Below are positions 11,185-23,274 of a stretch of DNA of 64,000 nucleotides, one piece after another. The translations under genes were made by a program, and so were the position numbers. Below the pieces are notes generated by a model. It was given only the letters and a program-made list of their open reading frames with translations, was not told the DNA's origin and ran no database searches. The stretch's first letter is position 1; the number at the start of each line of letters is the position of its first letter. This DNA comes from Rotaria macrura (taxonomy: Eukaryota; Rotifera; Eurotatoria; Philodinida; Philodinidae): contig OENT01000623.1 of assembly GCA_900239685.1 (NCBI GenBank), forward strand, positions 27,468 through 91,467. Direction: 5' to 3'.

Positions 11185-11949
11185 TTACAAGTGATTTAAA
11201 ACTGTGTGCAAAATTTGTTGCACTGAGTTTTTCATTAAGTTGAAATAATTCGTTGTATCTCGTGCAATGTAATCATCAGCAATCGATTTCAGATAGCTTT
11301 CACCATAATAGAAACATTGTGTATAGTTAAAGAATATTGATAATAGAATGGGAAACATTGTAAGGACCATCGCTAAAACCATACTCAATAACACGTGTGG
11401 TATATCTTTTCTACTGAACATGAAGGAACATAATGCTTGCTTTTCTGACTTCTCTTCTTTCGAAAGCTCTCTTTCCTTGATTTCAATTGGTAACTCCTTG
11501 ATTTTATCGTAGATTTCAAATCCAGTTATAGCAAGATAGACACACACCCCAATGTGTATAACCGAAATCCAAATATAGATGATAAACATTGGCAAGACGT
11601 GAGTGAGAATAAAAGGCAACACGAGGCAAGTGACAAATACAAGTGATACGACTATGATGATCAATGTAGCGTAATGATCCAGCCAACGGAAGCTGCCTCG
11701 GTTAGCATCTATATTAAACACTTTCTTGTAGCCTAGCATGTAAGTTTTGTACACACAGTTCAGCAGTGTCGTTGAATAGGAAACAAAAACATAGTTGAAC
11801 AGACGATAGGCAAAAACATTGTAACAATTCCATGATGTTGCTGTCGAAGACGATGACACAGTGCATGTTGACTGGATCGCACAATACCAAATAGGCTGTC
11901 CGGTTATTAATAAGCAATTGATGGCGTCAAAATAATCGATATCCATCAT
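11185..11949 (-). CDS. Multi-pass membrane protein of unknown family
   Basis: A 254-codon frame from ATG 11949 to TAA 11185-11187. Strong hydrophobic segments lie at about residues 94-116, 118-143 and 187-209, and a weaker one at about 45-67, so three or four membrane passes are likely. A charged Lys/Glu loop (residues about 148-172, IKELPIEIKERELSKEEK) separates the second and third strong segments. The frame continues upstream of the ATG through about 19 more codons to a possible splice acceptor near 12008 (ttacaatag), so the first exon may be missing from this model and the chosen ATG may be internal. It might be a partial seven-transmembrane protein, but no diagnostic receptor motif is visible. 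Confidence 0.6.
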   Translation of the reverse strand: MMDIDYFDAINCLLITGQPIWYCAIQSTCTVSSSSTATSWNCYNVFAYRLFNYVFVSYSTTLLNCVYKTYMLGYKKVFNIDANRGSFRWLDHYATLIIIVVSLVFVTCLVLPFILTHVLPMFIIYIWISVIHIGVCVYLAITGFEIYDKIKELPIEIKERELSKEEKSEKQALCSFMFSRKDIPHVLLSMVLAMVLTMFPILLSIFFNYTQCFYYGESYLKSIADDYIARDTTNYFNLMKNSVQQILHTVLNHL

Positions 11950-12755
11950 GCTGCGTAGTTTCTTCAGACGATTTCTATTTACAAGAGCATCGCCACTGTC
12001 ATCGGCTATTGTAACGTGGAATTTAAAACAAATGGAAAGTATCTAAGCTTATTTCTTAATAAAACAATGTCAAATCTGTTTGAATTCGTCTAAGTAGCCA
12101 AAGTCAAATAAATAAGGAAGAGCACATCTGTTTTAGTTTTAGGTTAAGACTGCAAATACAAGAGATACATGTGGATCAATCCATGTCGACTTTTTTCGAA
12201 GTATTAGTGCGCATGAAAAATGTTTACTATATGATAGGAAAATTTTCGTGGTTCTAGACACATTTTTCTAATTTTATCGCTATCAAATCCGTTTAGGATA
12301 CGTGTATATTTGTATTCTTGTGTCGAGATGTTTCATTTCAACAGCCGTGAAACACATCTGAAGTTCTCTTGAATGAAATATTAAAAGCTTCATTTCAACT
12401 AACGATTTTATGCTACTCGTTACTCTATTTTTTGGCATTAGGAATATTTGTGTTCGTTAAGATACTTATGCCATTAAGAAAAAGTGAAATAGAAAAACAA
12501 AAAGTAAACAATTTTCATTTTCGCTATTTTCACACGACCGAAAGCTATAGAATTAAAAAGCAGAGAAATTGCATCGTTCTGTTTAACTAACTGATTTGAA
12601 GGTTCAGATGCATTTCTCGCTAAAACATATATTTAATAAGACAAGACTATAAGCCTGAAAACAAAGAGTGTTTGAGACAGCTTGAGAAGCAACGTTGAAA
12701 AATATAAGTGTAATAGTTTTTAATGAGCTATCCGATGGTGTTGATCCTTTAAGAT

Positions 12756-13222
12756 TAGGCATGCAACGAACCCGAACCAGAGTTCGTAGTTCGGACCGAA
12801 CAGTTCGGGATTTGGGTTCGGGTTTCAGTTCGGTCTTAGAGTTCGGGTTCGGGTTCGGACTTGGGTTCGTGTTCGGTCTTAGGGTTCGGATCTATTTCTA
12901 GTGTGGGTTTGGTTTAAGCTTCTCACTTTGAAAGATGGGCTAATGAGCAAAATACTGGCAGTAGTAAGCTCTTGTATCCGAATTTTTCAAAATTCGAACT
13001 AAATAGATGTAAACAAGACTTCTGATTAGTTCATGTCAATTGCTCTGAAATCCTTTTGCTATCGGGTTGCTTTTGATTCTTATCGAATCTTCCACAATAG
13101 TTTTAGTCGAGATCGAACACGAACCCTATATACGACCCCGAACCCGAACCTTATAACCGAACCCTATAATCGAACCCGAACCCTATAGCAGAACCCGAAC
13201 GTTCGGGTTCGTTGCATGCCTA
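12756..13222. mobile_element. hAT-like MITE with GGGTTCG arrays
   Basis: A perfect terminal inverted repeat beginning TAGGCATGCAACGAACCCGA (12756-12777) is matched at 13201-13222. Both subterminal zones are arrays of GGGTTCG/CGAACCC words, oriented inversely on the two sides. The eight bases outside the ends, TTTAAGAT (12748-12755) and CTTACGAT (13223-13230), agree at 6 of 8 positions, a plausible decayed 8-bp target duplication as made by hAT transposases. The body of 467 bp has no transposase frame. Confidence 0.8.
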
Positions 13223-15448
13223 CTTACGATTGATCCGTTTAGGAGTGAAAAACCTTGTCAAATAAAGAATTTAACATATTAAACGACGTTTTATGAAGCT
13301 TATCGAGAGAATTTTCCTGCGTCAATTAAAGTAATATAACTGAGTGAATCCCTCCATTTCGAGTTCTACTTTTCACGTTTAGTCTTTCAAAAGGAAAAGA
13401 TTGAAAACTATCCGGCACGACCCCCGTAGATAAACAACATTCGTTACAAAGGTAATTTCTTTTGCATCAAATATAATTATGTCTATGTTACCTATGGCAC
13501 TAGTGCTAGTTTGAATAACATCAGCGGTACCAGATCAGATGTCAAAAGTCCGTTTTTTCAAGCGTTTTCGAAGAATTCGTATATTAGACCACATATTTCG
13601 AGTGTTGTGAATCAGGTATTGTATTTGAAGTAATGCCAGATGCTCTGACAAAATTGTGTGACAATCAGTCCAAGAACAACAATCCAAAACGGTTGTATGC
13701 TGATTTGATCGGGAACGAATGTACTCAACATGGGATTGATAATCATTCCTGAATTATTGTAGGTATTACTCATAATGATGTGTTCGTTTCAATTTAAAAT
13801 CAGTGAAAAATATCAAAAAGTTGTTTGTAAAAGAATGTCAATCCTATCAATACTTATTCAACTATTGTTATGCTGATGGCTTTGTCGCGATGGAAACAAT
13901 TTATGCCATTCTGTTTCTTCTTCATCAGTTATTTTTTAACTGTCGCACGTAAGAACTTATATAAAAACACGCACGTTAGAAGCAAAAAATAATAAGGAAT
14001 TTCACACTTTACACGCAGAACGAGAAAAAAATACAAAACTGGTCTTTAATGTAGATTCTTGAATTTCTCGTCACAATGAAGATAACAATGCTCAAAATTA
14101 CTGGTATTATTATTTCTGATTACACTAAGAATTTGCATTCATCTCTCAGTTTACTATGAAATCGCACTATAGGAGTTTTTTTTCAAGCATTTGTAGTCTT
14201 CATCGACAGTTGGTGATACGATGCTTCCAAACATCAGTATCTACATATCATAAGAACGTTGTGTATTGGGACGGCGTTGCTGCCAAGTCGTCTGTCTTGT
14301 TTCTGTTCTTTCCATTTTTTTGTGCTCTTCTAATGATTCTTGTGAGCCATGCCTTCCTCACCGTTGCAATTTTTTTCTGCTTCACTTCTTATGAAGCGAA
14401 TCCTGTAAAATTGCTATCAATGACGTTTGCTGTTCACGACTTTAAAACTTATTATTTTATTTTAGAGAAAAAATACACGCTCTTCTGTATTAAAGAGAAG
14501 TACGGATTAGTTTTTCTCCAGGATTCAAACGGTCCATTATATAACATAGAGGACATTTTAAAGCTCTGATGCAATTTCGAGCGAGCTGTTTGTTTTTTTC
14601 GACTATCATAAAACTCATCACATTGAATTCTAAACAAAGAGAACTGAACGATCATAACGAAAATCCGATACATGTATATAATAAATATGAAAAGCTAAAT
14701 ATCAAATTTCAAATAAGTCAATAATTTATTTTCAACAAGATGGTTAATCTGTGTCTGCTAATAAAATTAGAGTGTGAGCAGACGTTGGTAAGTGTATTAT
14801 TATCTGTTACACTTTATATTTAACTCACATCCGCAGTGTGACGAATACTTTTCTAAAATGTAATCAGTATTTCTATTTTATTCAACGTTTTTTAACTCAT
14901 TTTTATTTCTATTTTTAATCTTGCTGATAATCAGATAACTAAAAGATAATTCTACTGGACGAACAAAATATTGTGTATTGTTCTCTCGTTCAGAAAGTTG
15001 AATATGTTGAAAAAAGTGTAATGATTGTTGTAAAAATAAATATATAGATTATTTGACAAGATTGTGTTAACAAAATGTATGTATTCACGATATGTTTTTG
15101 GATGCGTAATTTGAATGCATCGAATCACATCGAATTTACACTTGAATAAATCATGTTATCGGTCAAAACAATGACTTGGCTGAACTAATGTTAGGTGTTA
15201 AAAAAAAAGAAAGGTGTATTGTGTTGATTTCTCATTCCATCACAACTTCACATTCTCAAACGTTAGACTTGGAAAGGCGTAAATATATTTATAATACGAT
15301 GTGTTTGTAAAACTATTTTCGATTATGTAGCAAGTATTTCATTGAGAAATGTCCAATTTTTCAAATACGAAACTACTTTACAAAAATTATTCTCGGATAA
15401 CATATGAAACTATATCTATGATCAACTACTGGTTGTAAACATGTTCAT
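13223..15448. other. Gene-free stretch with one doubtful 137-codon frame
   Basis: The only sizeable frame is 14156-14569 (+), 137 codons, with one hydrophobic stretch (VLFLFFPFFCALLMILVSHA) and no recognised domain. In AT-rich DNA of this amount one frame of that size by chance is not surprising, so it is not called as a gene. The rest is AT-rich with no structure that I can name. Confidence 0.3.
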
Positions 15449-16320
15449 TTACGTATTTGAATGAACGGCTCGAAGTTGTCGCCAATAAAGCAATTTTTTC
15501 ATTTTAAATCGAATGTCAGGTAATGAACAAATGCAGATCAACGGGAAAAGAAGAACATCGAACAAGGCAAACACCAGCATGCCGGTGAGAGGAAGAGTTG
15601 CTACACCACATACGCTTAGTAATGTGCCAAATGTGTATAGGAAAGTACAAAAAAGGAAAAGAGACAATATCGATAACATTTGAAGGATCATTTTACGATG
15701 TTTTCGCCATTGAATAGGTTGGTGCATGCGATCTTTTTGCAGAGGAGTACGTGCAATAAGAGTACCATTGAATACAACAATTATTAATGTGGGTAAATTC
15801 TCATCGTCTATTGTCTCGCACAAGAGCGCAACCCGATCACTAAAATAGCAATAGTTGTAACACGTAGCAGCTGTATAATCAATGGCAATTTCGCACGACG
15901 GGAAGAAAAAAGTGGGGATATATAAAATAAAACAATAGAGAATAATTATGGTAGGAGGAAGATAATGAATAAAAAAAATGTTTCTTTTTCGTTGCTATCC
16001 AACTATCACGAAAGATGAGAATATGTCGTTCGATAACGGCCCAAGCGACAAGCGTCAGTTGTAAGAAATAAAGTGTCCGATCGATATATGCCGAGAAAAC
16101 ACAAAACATAGGTGTGTGAAACATGGCTGCTTTGAAATGGTACGATTATAGAAACCATGGAAAATCAATCAATTCCATTATTAGATCACACAAAAGAACA
16201 ATCACGATTGCATTGTTAATTTAATGCAAGACGTAGATTTCGATCGGATAGAAACCTGTAGAAGAGTAATAGGTAGGAAATACATGATGGTATCAGCAAT
16301 ATAAGATAAACCCCAAATCA
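15449..16320 (-). pseudogene. Decayed seven-transmembrane receptor (rhodopsin-like GPCR) pseudogene
   Basis: Fragments in successive frames give a full receptor order. A TM1-like YFLPITLLQV lies at about 16250-16320 in one frame. TM2 (NNAIVIVLLCDLIMELIDFP) and TM3 with the DRY-position motif AVIERHILIF are in another. TM4-ECL2 (about 15860-15970) and TM5-TM7 with PIQWRKHRKM before TM6 and ICSLPDIRFKMKK after TM7 are in a third, ending at 15449. Defects: a frame change between TM1 and TM2, an in-frame TAA at 16146-16148, and a one-base frameshift at the run of eight A at 15971-15978. The homopolymer site alone could be a sequencing error, but together the lesions indicate a dead gene. The IERHILIF and IQWRKxRKM words match a receptor family I associate with bdelloid genomes (recollection, not a search). 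Confidence 0.75.
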
Positions 16321-19300
16321 AACTTCATTAGGGATTATTATTGCAAAAAAAATAGTAGTAGTGCTATTGTAGGAATCATTGAAAGGACCAGTACTGTCTG
16401 AACCGCTAGACATTAAGTAGAAAAAAAAGTGTAAGAATACAGATGTATAAAAGATTATTTATTTTGTTTACTGAAGAGAATACAGGATAATATTTTCGTC
16501 GTGATTATAAACTACACGGATGCTTCTTTTTTTGAAATTTTACTTGGCGGCACTCAGGCTTCATCTCATTCAAAAAGACTGTATTACTTTGTCAAAAATT
16601 CTCGATATTTCTTTCAAATGTATATACTGGAAAATTATGAGAGCATGAAAAGTACTTCTGTTAGAATGATGCTGTGACACCAATATAAGAAGACAACAAC
16701 AAGCACGAGTAGAAATTGTAAATCCTTTGCAATGTGTTGCATGGTAGCTCTATAATTTTCTCAAATGATCAACTATGTAGACATTTGAAACTATAGAAAG
16801 CAGAAACTGTGAGAGTGAAAAAGGATTACATTGCATGTGTACGATGAAAATAAAGATTTCAATTGAAGTATTGAAAGCACTCGTGTGATTCTATTTCGGC
16901 TAAGAATAGCGTCATGTCACTAGAATATAAAGTATTCACTATAATTTCGAATATCCCAAGGGCTAATTTTGTTCACGTCATAGAAAACTATGACAAGATC
17001 CTTCAATAATGAGACCATCTACATCATCCGGCAGTGATTATTATATCAGTTTTACGAAGTGGAAGTCAAGTACGCTTACAACAAAATTTTGATAGCACTC
17101 TTTTTATGTTGAATCGTGCGTTAAAATTATACAACATGAGTTTTATTTCACAACATGTATGTGTAGTAGAGATCGAGTAATATCGATCTATCTAATACAA
17201 AAAAGAAACAAAGAGTTTTAATGCTAAGAACAATATGATTAAAAACAATTGAAAAGTAATATTTTTATTTTCCATTTTATGTGCCTTAGTAAATAAATTA
17301 AACTGAATAAATTATCGACCCAGAACCAAAAACTGTATTTCAAAGAGCTCTATAGGTCTATTTCTGCCTTCCATGTTAGTCGATCGTTGGAATGGCAGCT
17401 TCATTAAGTGTGAATATTGACTAAGAAACTGTCAACATCCACATCCATGGCTGAATCTCTCTACTATGGATATAAATTATGAAAAAATTCGATTCTCTTT
17501 TTTCTTCGATTTCTTTGAAAAACCTTTATGTGTGCCATGAACACATTGGTTTTTTCGAATGGCAAGTACGAAATTTCTAGCAACTTGTTGTAGACTTGAG
17601 CAATTCTCTCGATTTCAGTCGTCTTCCGTCAAATCTGATGACAAATTGTGAGTTTTAAGAAAAAAAACAAGTCTTCTTCAGTGTGATGGTGGTGAAGTAC
17701 GAAAATAAATGAAGGACACAGATGCATGGTTCACATCTATCGGTCCACATTGTCAGACCACAAGTTATATTAACCATCAATATGTACGTGTGACAGTGCA
17801 TGTTCAAATTAATTTGAATACAATAGCAGCAACAAAGTTTATTTCTTCCTGTTATTGATCCTTCAGTGAATGGAATAAAAATTGTAGAGGCTTATGACAC
17901 ACTCATTGTCAGTTTGATTCGACTAAACAAGATTGTCTTATGGTCAAGCGACATATAAAATAGCGTATTTCATCAATTGTAATCGATAAGATCAACAATG
18001 TTTTGAAAGAAATTGATAGAGAAGATTAGAACTAACTAAGCATGCTTTCATTTTAGAAAAACAAAGCTCTAAAGGAAATCGTTACTCTCCGAAAGTAATT
18101 CTTCGCTACTATCAAGATTAAGTAAAATCCTTCTTTAAGCACTAAATAGATTTCAATTTTCTGACCACCAGTACTTTTAAGATAATGATAATATAAATCA
18201 GTGTAGCATCTATGTGACCCCACACGTACAAGTTAGAGTGTGAATACAAGACAGGCACTACAGTTTATTTTACTTGACAGATCCTTCCATTAATGGAGAA
18301 AAGCATAAATATGGTAATGACGCTCATTGATTGCAAACGTGAGCATGCATGGTCATCATTTTCTAGGCTTCAGCGACGTGGAAGATTGTGATTTTTGCGA
18401 AAAATTTCTTTAATACTGGAAAAAGAAGGTGAAAAATTCTGTTGATGAAAACTAGACTAAGAATCTTCGAGTGTGTTTATATTTTAGGAAAGAGAGACTG
18501 TAAAAAGTCGATTTATTAACTAACAAAAAGCTGTCTTGTGTGAATAGATTAAGCATGCAATATCGGAATCGCTCTATTCGTCTAATTTATCTCGAACCTG
18601 GTTAATTTTCTCGAAACAGTAGACAAAATTAGCATGAACATGTGACGGAACACCTGCTTATAAAGATTCAGACATAATCTGATATATATTCTATTCTTGA
18701 TGGTGAAGTCCATGGGGGTGACAAAACTTTATTTCAGCATCAGTTTCAAAGCATAAAGTTTAAAGAAACTCATAGGAAAAAATAGCATGATTATAGTGAT
18801 CCGTGCCGAAAACTCTCTATGACATGTGACCTTACATGTTGAAACGAAAATTGATGCATAAATTCAGTCGAAGGCATTGCCGAACGCCATAGGATACCAA
18901 CGTAGGGGACAATACGACGTCTTCAGTAAAATAAAAGGATTTTCAAGTAATGAATAGAAACAACATTTTTCTATTACGAAAATTCAAAACTTGTCTCATC
19001 TGTTAGGAGAACAATCTGCTAATCATATATTTATATATATTATTGCAATAGTTGTTTTTTTTTTTGCATATTCCAATGTTCTCAAGCTTCAATTTCAATT
19101 TCGACTCTTTACCTTTCGCTTTAATTACCATTTACTTGCCATTTTGATATACATCTTCTTTTTTGTAGATTTTAATTTTTCAATTTTCACAATAGAAATT
19201 AAACCTTTTTGGTCGATTGCTACAACGAAAATGTGGAAACTGGCAAGTTGAAATTGTCCTTTCTTCTCGAAATAATTGAGCTGGTTTTAGATTGGTTCGA

Positions 19301-21854
19301 TACAACTGAAAGAATACGATTCAACAGAACTTAATAGCTAACTGTACCGTCCACCTCACAGATATATTGCATTTCTGGATATACGATTAAGTTCGATCTA
19401 ATATGACAAACGAATCTTACCATATTTAATGTTATTCAGTTATTTTATAAACTTGAACAATGACCGAAACAATTCTATGAAACTTTCATCTACACTATTT
19501 TCGATTCATTTCATTGCAACATTACTATGAATCCTCATTGTCGTCATTTAATTAATTAATTAACTACTATCTTTGTTTAGTAGATGTAGAGGATAGTTTA
19601 TCAAAAGCTAAATATGCACAATTCATATTGATTATGTTCATTCAGTATTAAACTTGTTTCAAACTTTGCTTATAGATGAATGTGGTAATTAATCAAAAAT
19701 CTCTTAAGAGATATTCATTTACACTGTAGATATTGAGCATTTGACTTGTTAAAATATTTAGTCGAAAATAAACATAATTAATAATGAGATAATTTCTATC
19801 ACTTGTTGATCTACATTGTGTTTATCAAGTAACTAAGTAACATAGTCTAATATATGTACATAAGTGTAATAAAAATGTGATCAAAGACTTTGTAAGTATT
19901 AATTATTTATCTTTACTATGGTCATGTTTTACTTCACCTGCAATTGTCTTTAGCTGAAGATGAATACTATAGTTGATTAGAATGTTCCTATGACCTGTTT
20001 ATCTNTGATTAAGCATTTAACACTCTTTAGGTTCTGTTCAAAGATGAGCGTAATAGTTGAGCCGAATGTTGTAATGAACCATTCATGTTTGTTGTAATCA
20101 TCATGTGTATTGAGTTTAATTCGATTTTTTGCTGAAAAATTGAGACTAGTTGTCGATGAGAATCATGTTATGAATCATTCATTTTCATTATCATCATTCA
20201 GAATTCGACATTTTATTCCTACTTTTAGTTGAGAAGAAAACAAAAGATATTTGAATAGAATGCTTGTTGAAGGAAGTAGACTACTGTCGGATCCGTCATC
20301 TTACAGAAAATACATCCATCGTTACATGAAAAAGAACAATAAGTGATTAAATTCATGAGTAAGACAGATATGTTATATTTCGACGAGACTTTGTGTCATC
20401 ACTATGAATTTCTTAGTATCGTTAGTATATAGTATTTTCGCGTTTAGGAAATAGAAAAAATGCACTCTTACATCATCAATATCAATCCAATATTATTGAC
20501 TATAAACAAAAAAACACTCATTTTCGACGCTTCTATTCTCACTTTTTTCTTCGAAATTTTCCTCTCAATTCGAAATTACTAAAACACTTCGTTCTTAATG
20601 TATTCTCTCTTCTCTGCATTAATAAACATCTGAGAAGACTTCTAGGTGTAAATGTTGACGAGAAAGTCACGAGACTCTATGTTTTTTTTCTCATGCTATT
20701 ACTTGTAAATCATAAAATTAGAAAGACAATTGGAAAAAATTATTAATTAACTTAACTTATGAGTAACACTAGATCTGCCGATGTGGATCTTTCTCAAGCT
20801 ATTAATTAGGACAAGAAGATATGCTGCTTGAAAAATAACTATGTAGTAGAATTTGAAAAACGAAGGCGAAGGCTTTAGTTAGTAATCCACACTATGGATT
20901 ACACCAACGAGAGCATCCGAACTCTCTCTCTCTAACACATTCATCCAAACAAATGCTGGTACCAGAAGATTTTATCTTAAGTCCACATAGTAAAATATAA
21001 GTGTTAGTGACATATAAATAATAAAGATTGTTTTGAGCACAGTGAATCGTTAGAAGGATATCAAGAAGTAAATCTTTCATCGTTAATAATATCATCGATG
21101 GGATCTACAATTTAATTCTATTCGCTAGATAGATTAAAAATTAGAGCTATCTAAAAATCTATTTTAACTTGTTTCTTTAGTATCATCAAATTATTCTAAG
21201 TTTTATTGAATGCTAAACTATGACTTTCGTTATGGCCGAACATTGTACTTTATCGGTATACACGGATGCGTAGCCTTGATATAGGATGCTTTAACAAATT
21301 ACTTTCTATCATATTACTTCAATGGCTCCCATAGAAATGACAAACTGACGTCAGATAAACATTCCAAATGTTTATCTTATCATGCTGGATTAAGATTAAG
21401 AGATAGTATTATTGCCAACGACTTGAAATATGTTATTTTTAAATGCAATTATCATCATCAGTCCGCTAAACCAAAGAGGTGTAGTCAATATGAAATATTC
21501 TTAATTAATGGTGCGAAAGAATTATATATCTTACCAACGGTTGCAATTTTTATTTTAGTTAGTGGTTATATAAATTTCATACAGTCGTCAGAATAGTTTA
21601 GAACTATGTTTGTCGACCCTGTCGTTACTAGAACTATTCTAGAATCTAATATGAAAAGCATGATGTGCTTTTTTTAATCTCTGGTAAATACGTCAACCTA
21701 CATTACGTATTCAGGGATTATGCGTTTACTGCATTCTGTGATATTTTTAATTTATTTTTAGACTAATTTCATAATGAAATCTTGCATTCAATACAGTAAA
21801 TCGGTGTCTGGAGTAAACGAACATTTCTTGATAATTACTTAACGAGTATATATA
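16321..21854. other. Long gene-free stretch
   Basis: About 5.5 kb of AT-rich sequence without any coding frame that I can support on either strand. Frames at 18991-19251 and 20892-21095 are short and of biased composition. Two weakly similar segments about 425 bp apart (near 17815-17880 and 18240-18305, sharing GAATACAA...GTTTATT...GATCCTTC..AATGG) hint at an old duplication. An unresolved base is present at 20005. Confidence 0.4.
20005..20005. other. Unresolved base (N)
   Basis: The only ambiguous character in the window, in ATCTNTGATT. It marks a single uncertain base in the assembly and lies in non-coding sequence. Confidence 0.95.
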
Positions 21855-22318
21855 AACGGTGTCCCCGAAGTTCTGAGACGATTTTGAAATTCATGGTTCT
21901 CATGTTTAACAAAAACGAAATCTTTAAAACTATCACTAATTATTGTAAATATGTTCATGTGGCATTTTGTGTTAATTAAGATGTAACGGACTAATATATC
22001 ACCGGCACGTGTCGATACAAAAATATGTTGGTTAAAGAAGCATTTTTTGTTCTAACACATGTTAAATTAAAGAAACATTTAAAATATCAACAGTTCTCCC
22101 TGTCTTACATCAAATTTCAGTTGCTGCTAATTTTTTAATATAGTACATGACAGTGTTGTTACGATTTTTTCACTATCATAAAAGCTATAGAGCTCAAAGT
22201 TAATGATTATATAGTGCTACATATGTACAACAATCTATGAAAGTTTCAAAGAGTTTTCTTTCGTTAAACGTGAGAATGATGAATTTTAAAATCGTTTTAG
22301 AACTTCATCATCACCCTT
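21855..22318. mobile_element. Tc1/mariner-like MITE flanked by TA
   Basis: Arms of 56 bases, 21855-21910 (AACGGTGTCCCCGAAGTTCT...) and 22263-22318, are imperfect reverse complements sharing GAAGTTCT, ACGATTTT, AAATTCAT and GTTTAAC blocks. A TA dinucleotide abuts each end (21853-21854 and 22319-22320), the duplication expected for Tc1/mariner transposition. The 464-bp body has no transposase frame. Confidence 0.7.
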
Positions 22319-23274
22319 TATAGTTATTTTTTGCTCATCTTATGTAAATTTTTATATAACGAATAGTTAACATCAATCAACATTTTCGACGAAGATTGAC
22401 GAAGAATTGAACATCAGAAAAACATCTGCCTTTTGATTCTATACCAAAGGTTGAATGCACTATCGAAATCGATATACGTAATAAAATCTTCTTATCAATA
22501 CAATTATTTCTTACAAGAGATAGCGGATCAAGAGAAATCAATTTTCTTTTTATACATGTGCCTGATATGGGTCTGAATAAGATGTTCTCCTATCCTGCCT
22601 CTACTCTTATATTGATCTGACTGATTGCATAGTAAACTTACTGGTAGTCTAGGCCAATGTTTGCGTTAGACTTGGTAAAGATCACATGGTTCATACTTGT
22701 TTTGATCTGATCGCCTATTTTTCTCTTCAAAAGAAAGCTACTAATAATAAGATTTCATTGTGCATCGAATATGAAAAGTGAAATTAGTGTGGAGAATTAA
22801 TTAGCTAAATATTTCCTTTCAAACAAATCCAGATTGAAAAAAGGCATTCATTTCATGATATTGATTGTTAATATAGTTTATAAAAGCCAAATGAAAACTT
22901 CGAATAATGTATCAGTTTACCTGTTGTTTTAGAGTCTAGACGAACGTGTACAGTTAAGATATTACGTACGTAGTACTGGAAATTATAAGATCTTGACCGG
23001 TTCATCATGCAAAATGGTTTCCTCAAATTCATATATAGTTTTACAAGAGTCTTTTGAGAAACTATCTTTTGATTGTCAGAAAATATTTTCGAAGTGTAAT
23101 CATAGATTGCTATTATCTGCATGTAGCTCATACTCTTCACTGAAAAGTAATTGATCAGATGATGAATATCTCTTGTCCTTTGAAATGATCTTTATGCTAA
23201 AGAGACAAACATATTCATCCATAGAATCTGTTGTTGTGTTCTGTATTTCCTTCATCAAAGTATTCAATATTTAC

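Noticed and set aside
12695-12901. Frame rich in Gly/Phe/Arg
   Set aside because: It translates the GGGTTCG arrays of the hAT-like MITE and is not a gene.
14156-14569. 137-codon hypothetical gene
   Set aside because: No recognised domain, biased composition, no splice or processing signals; chance is adequate.
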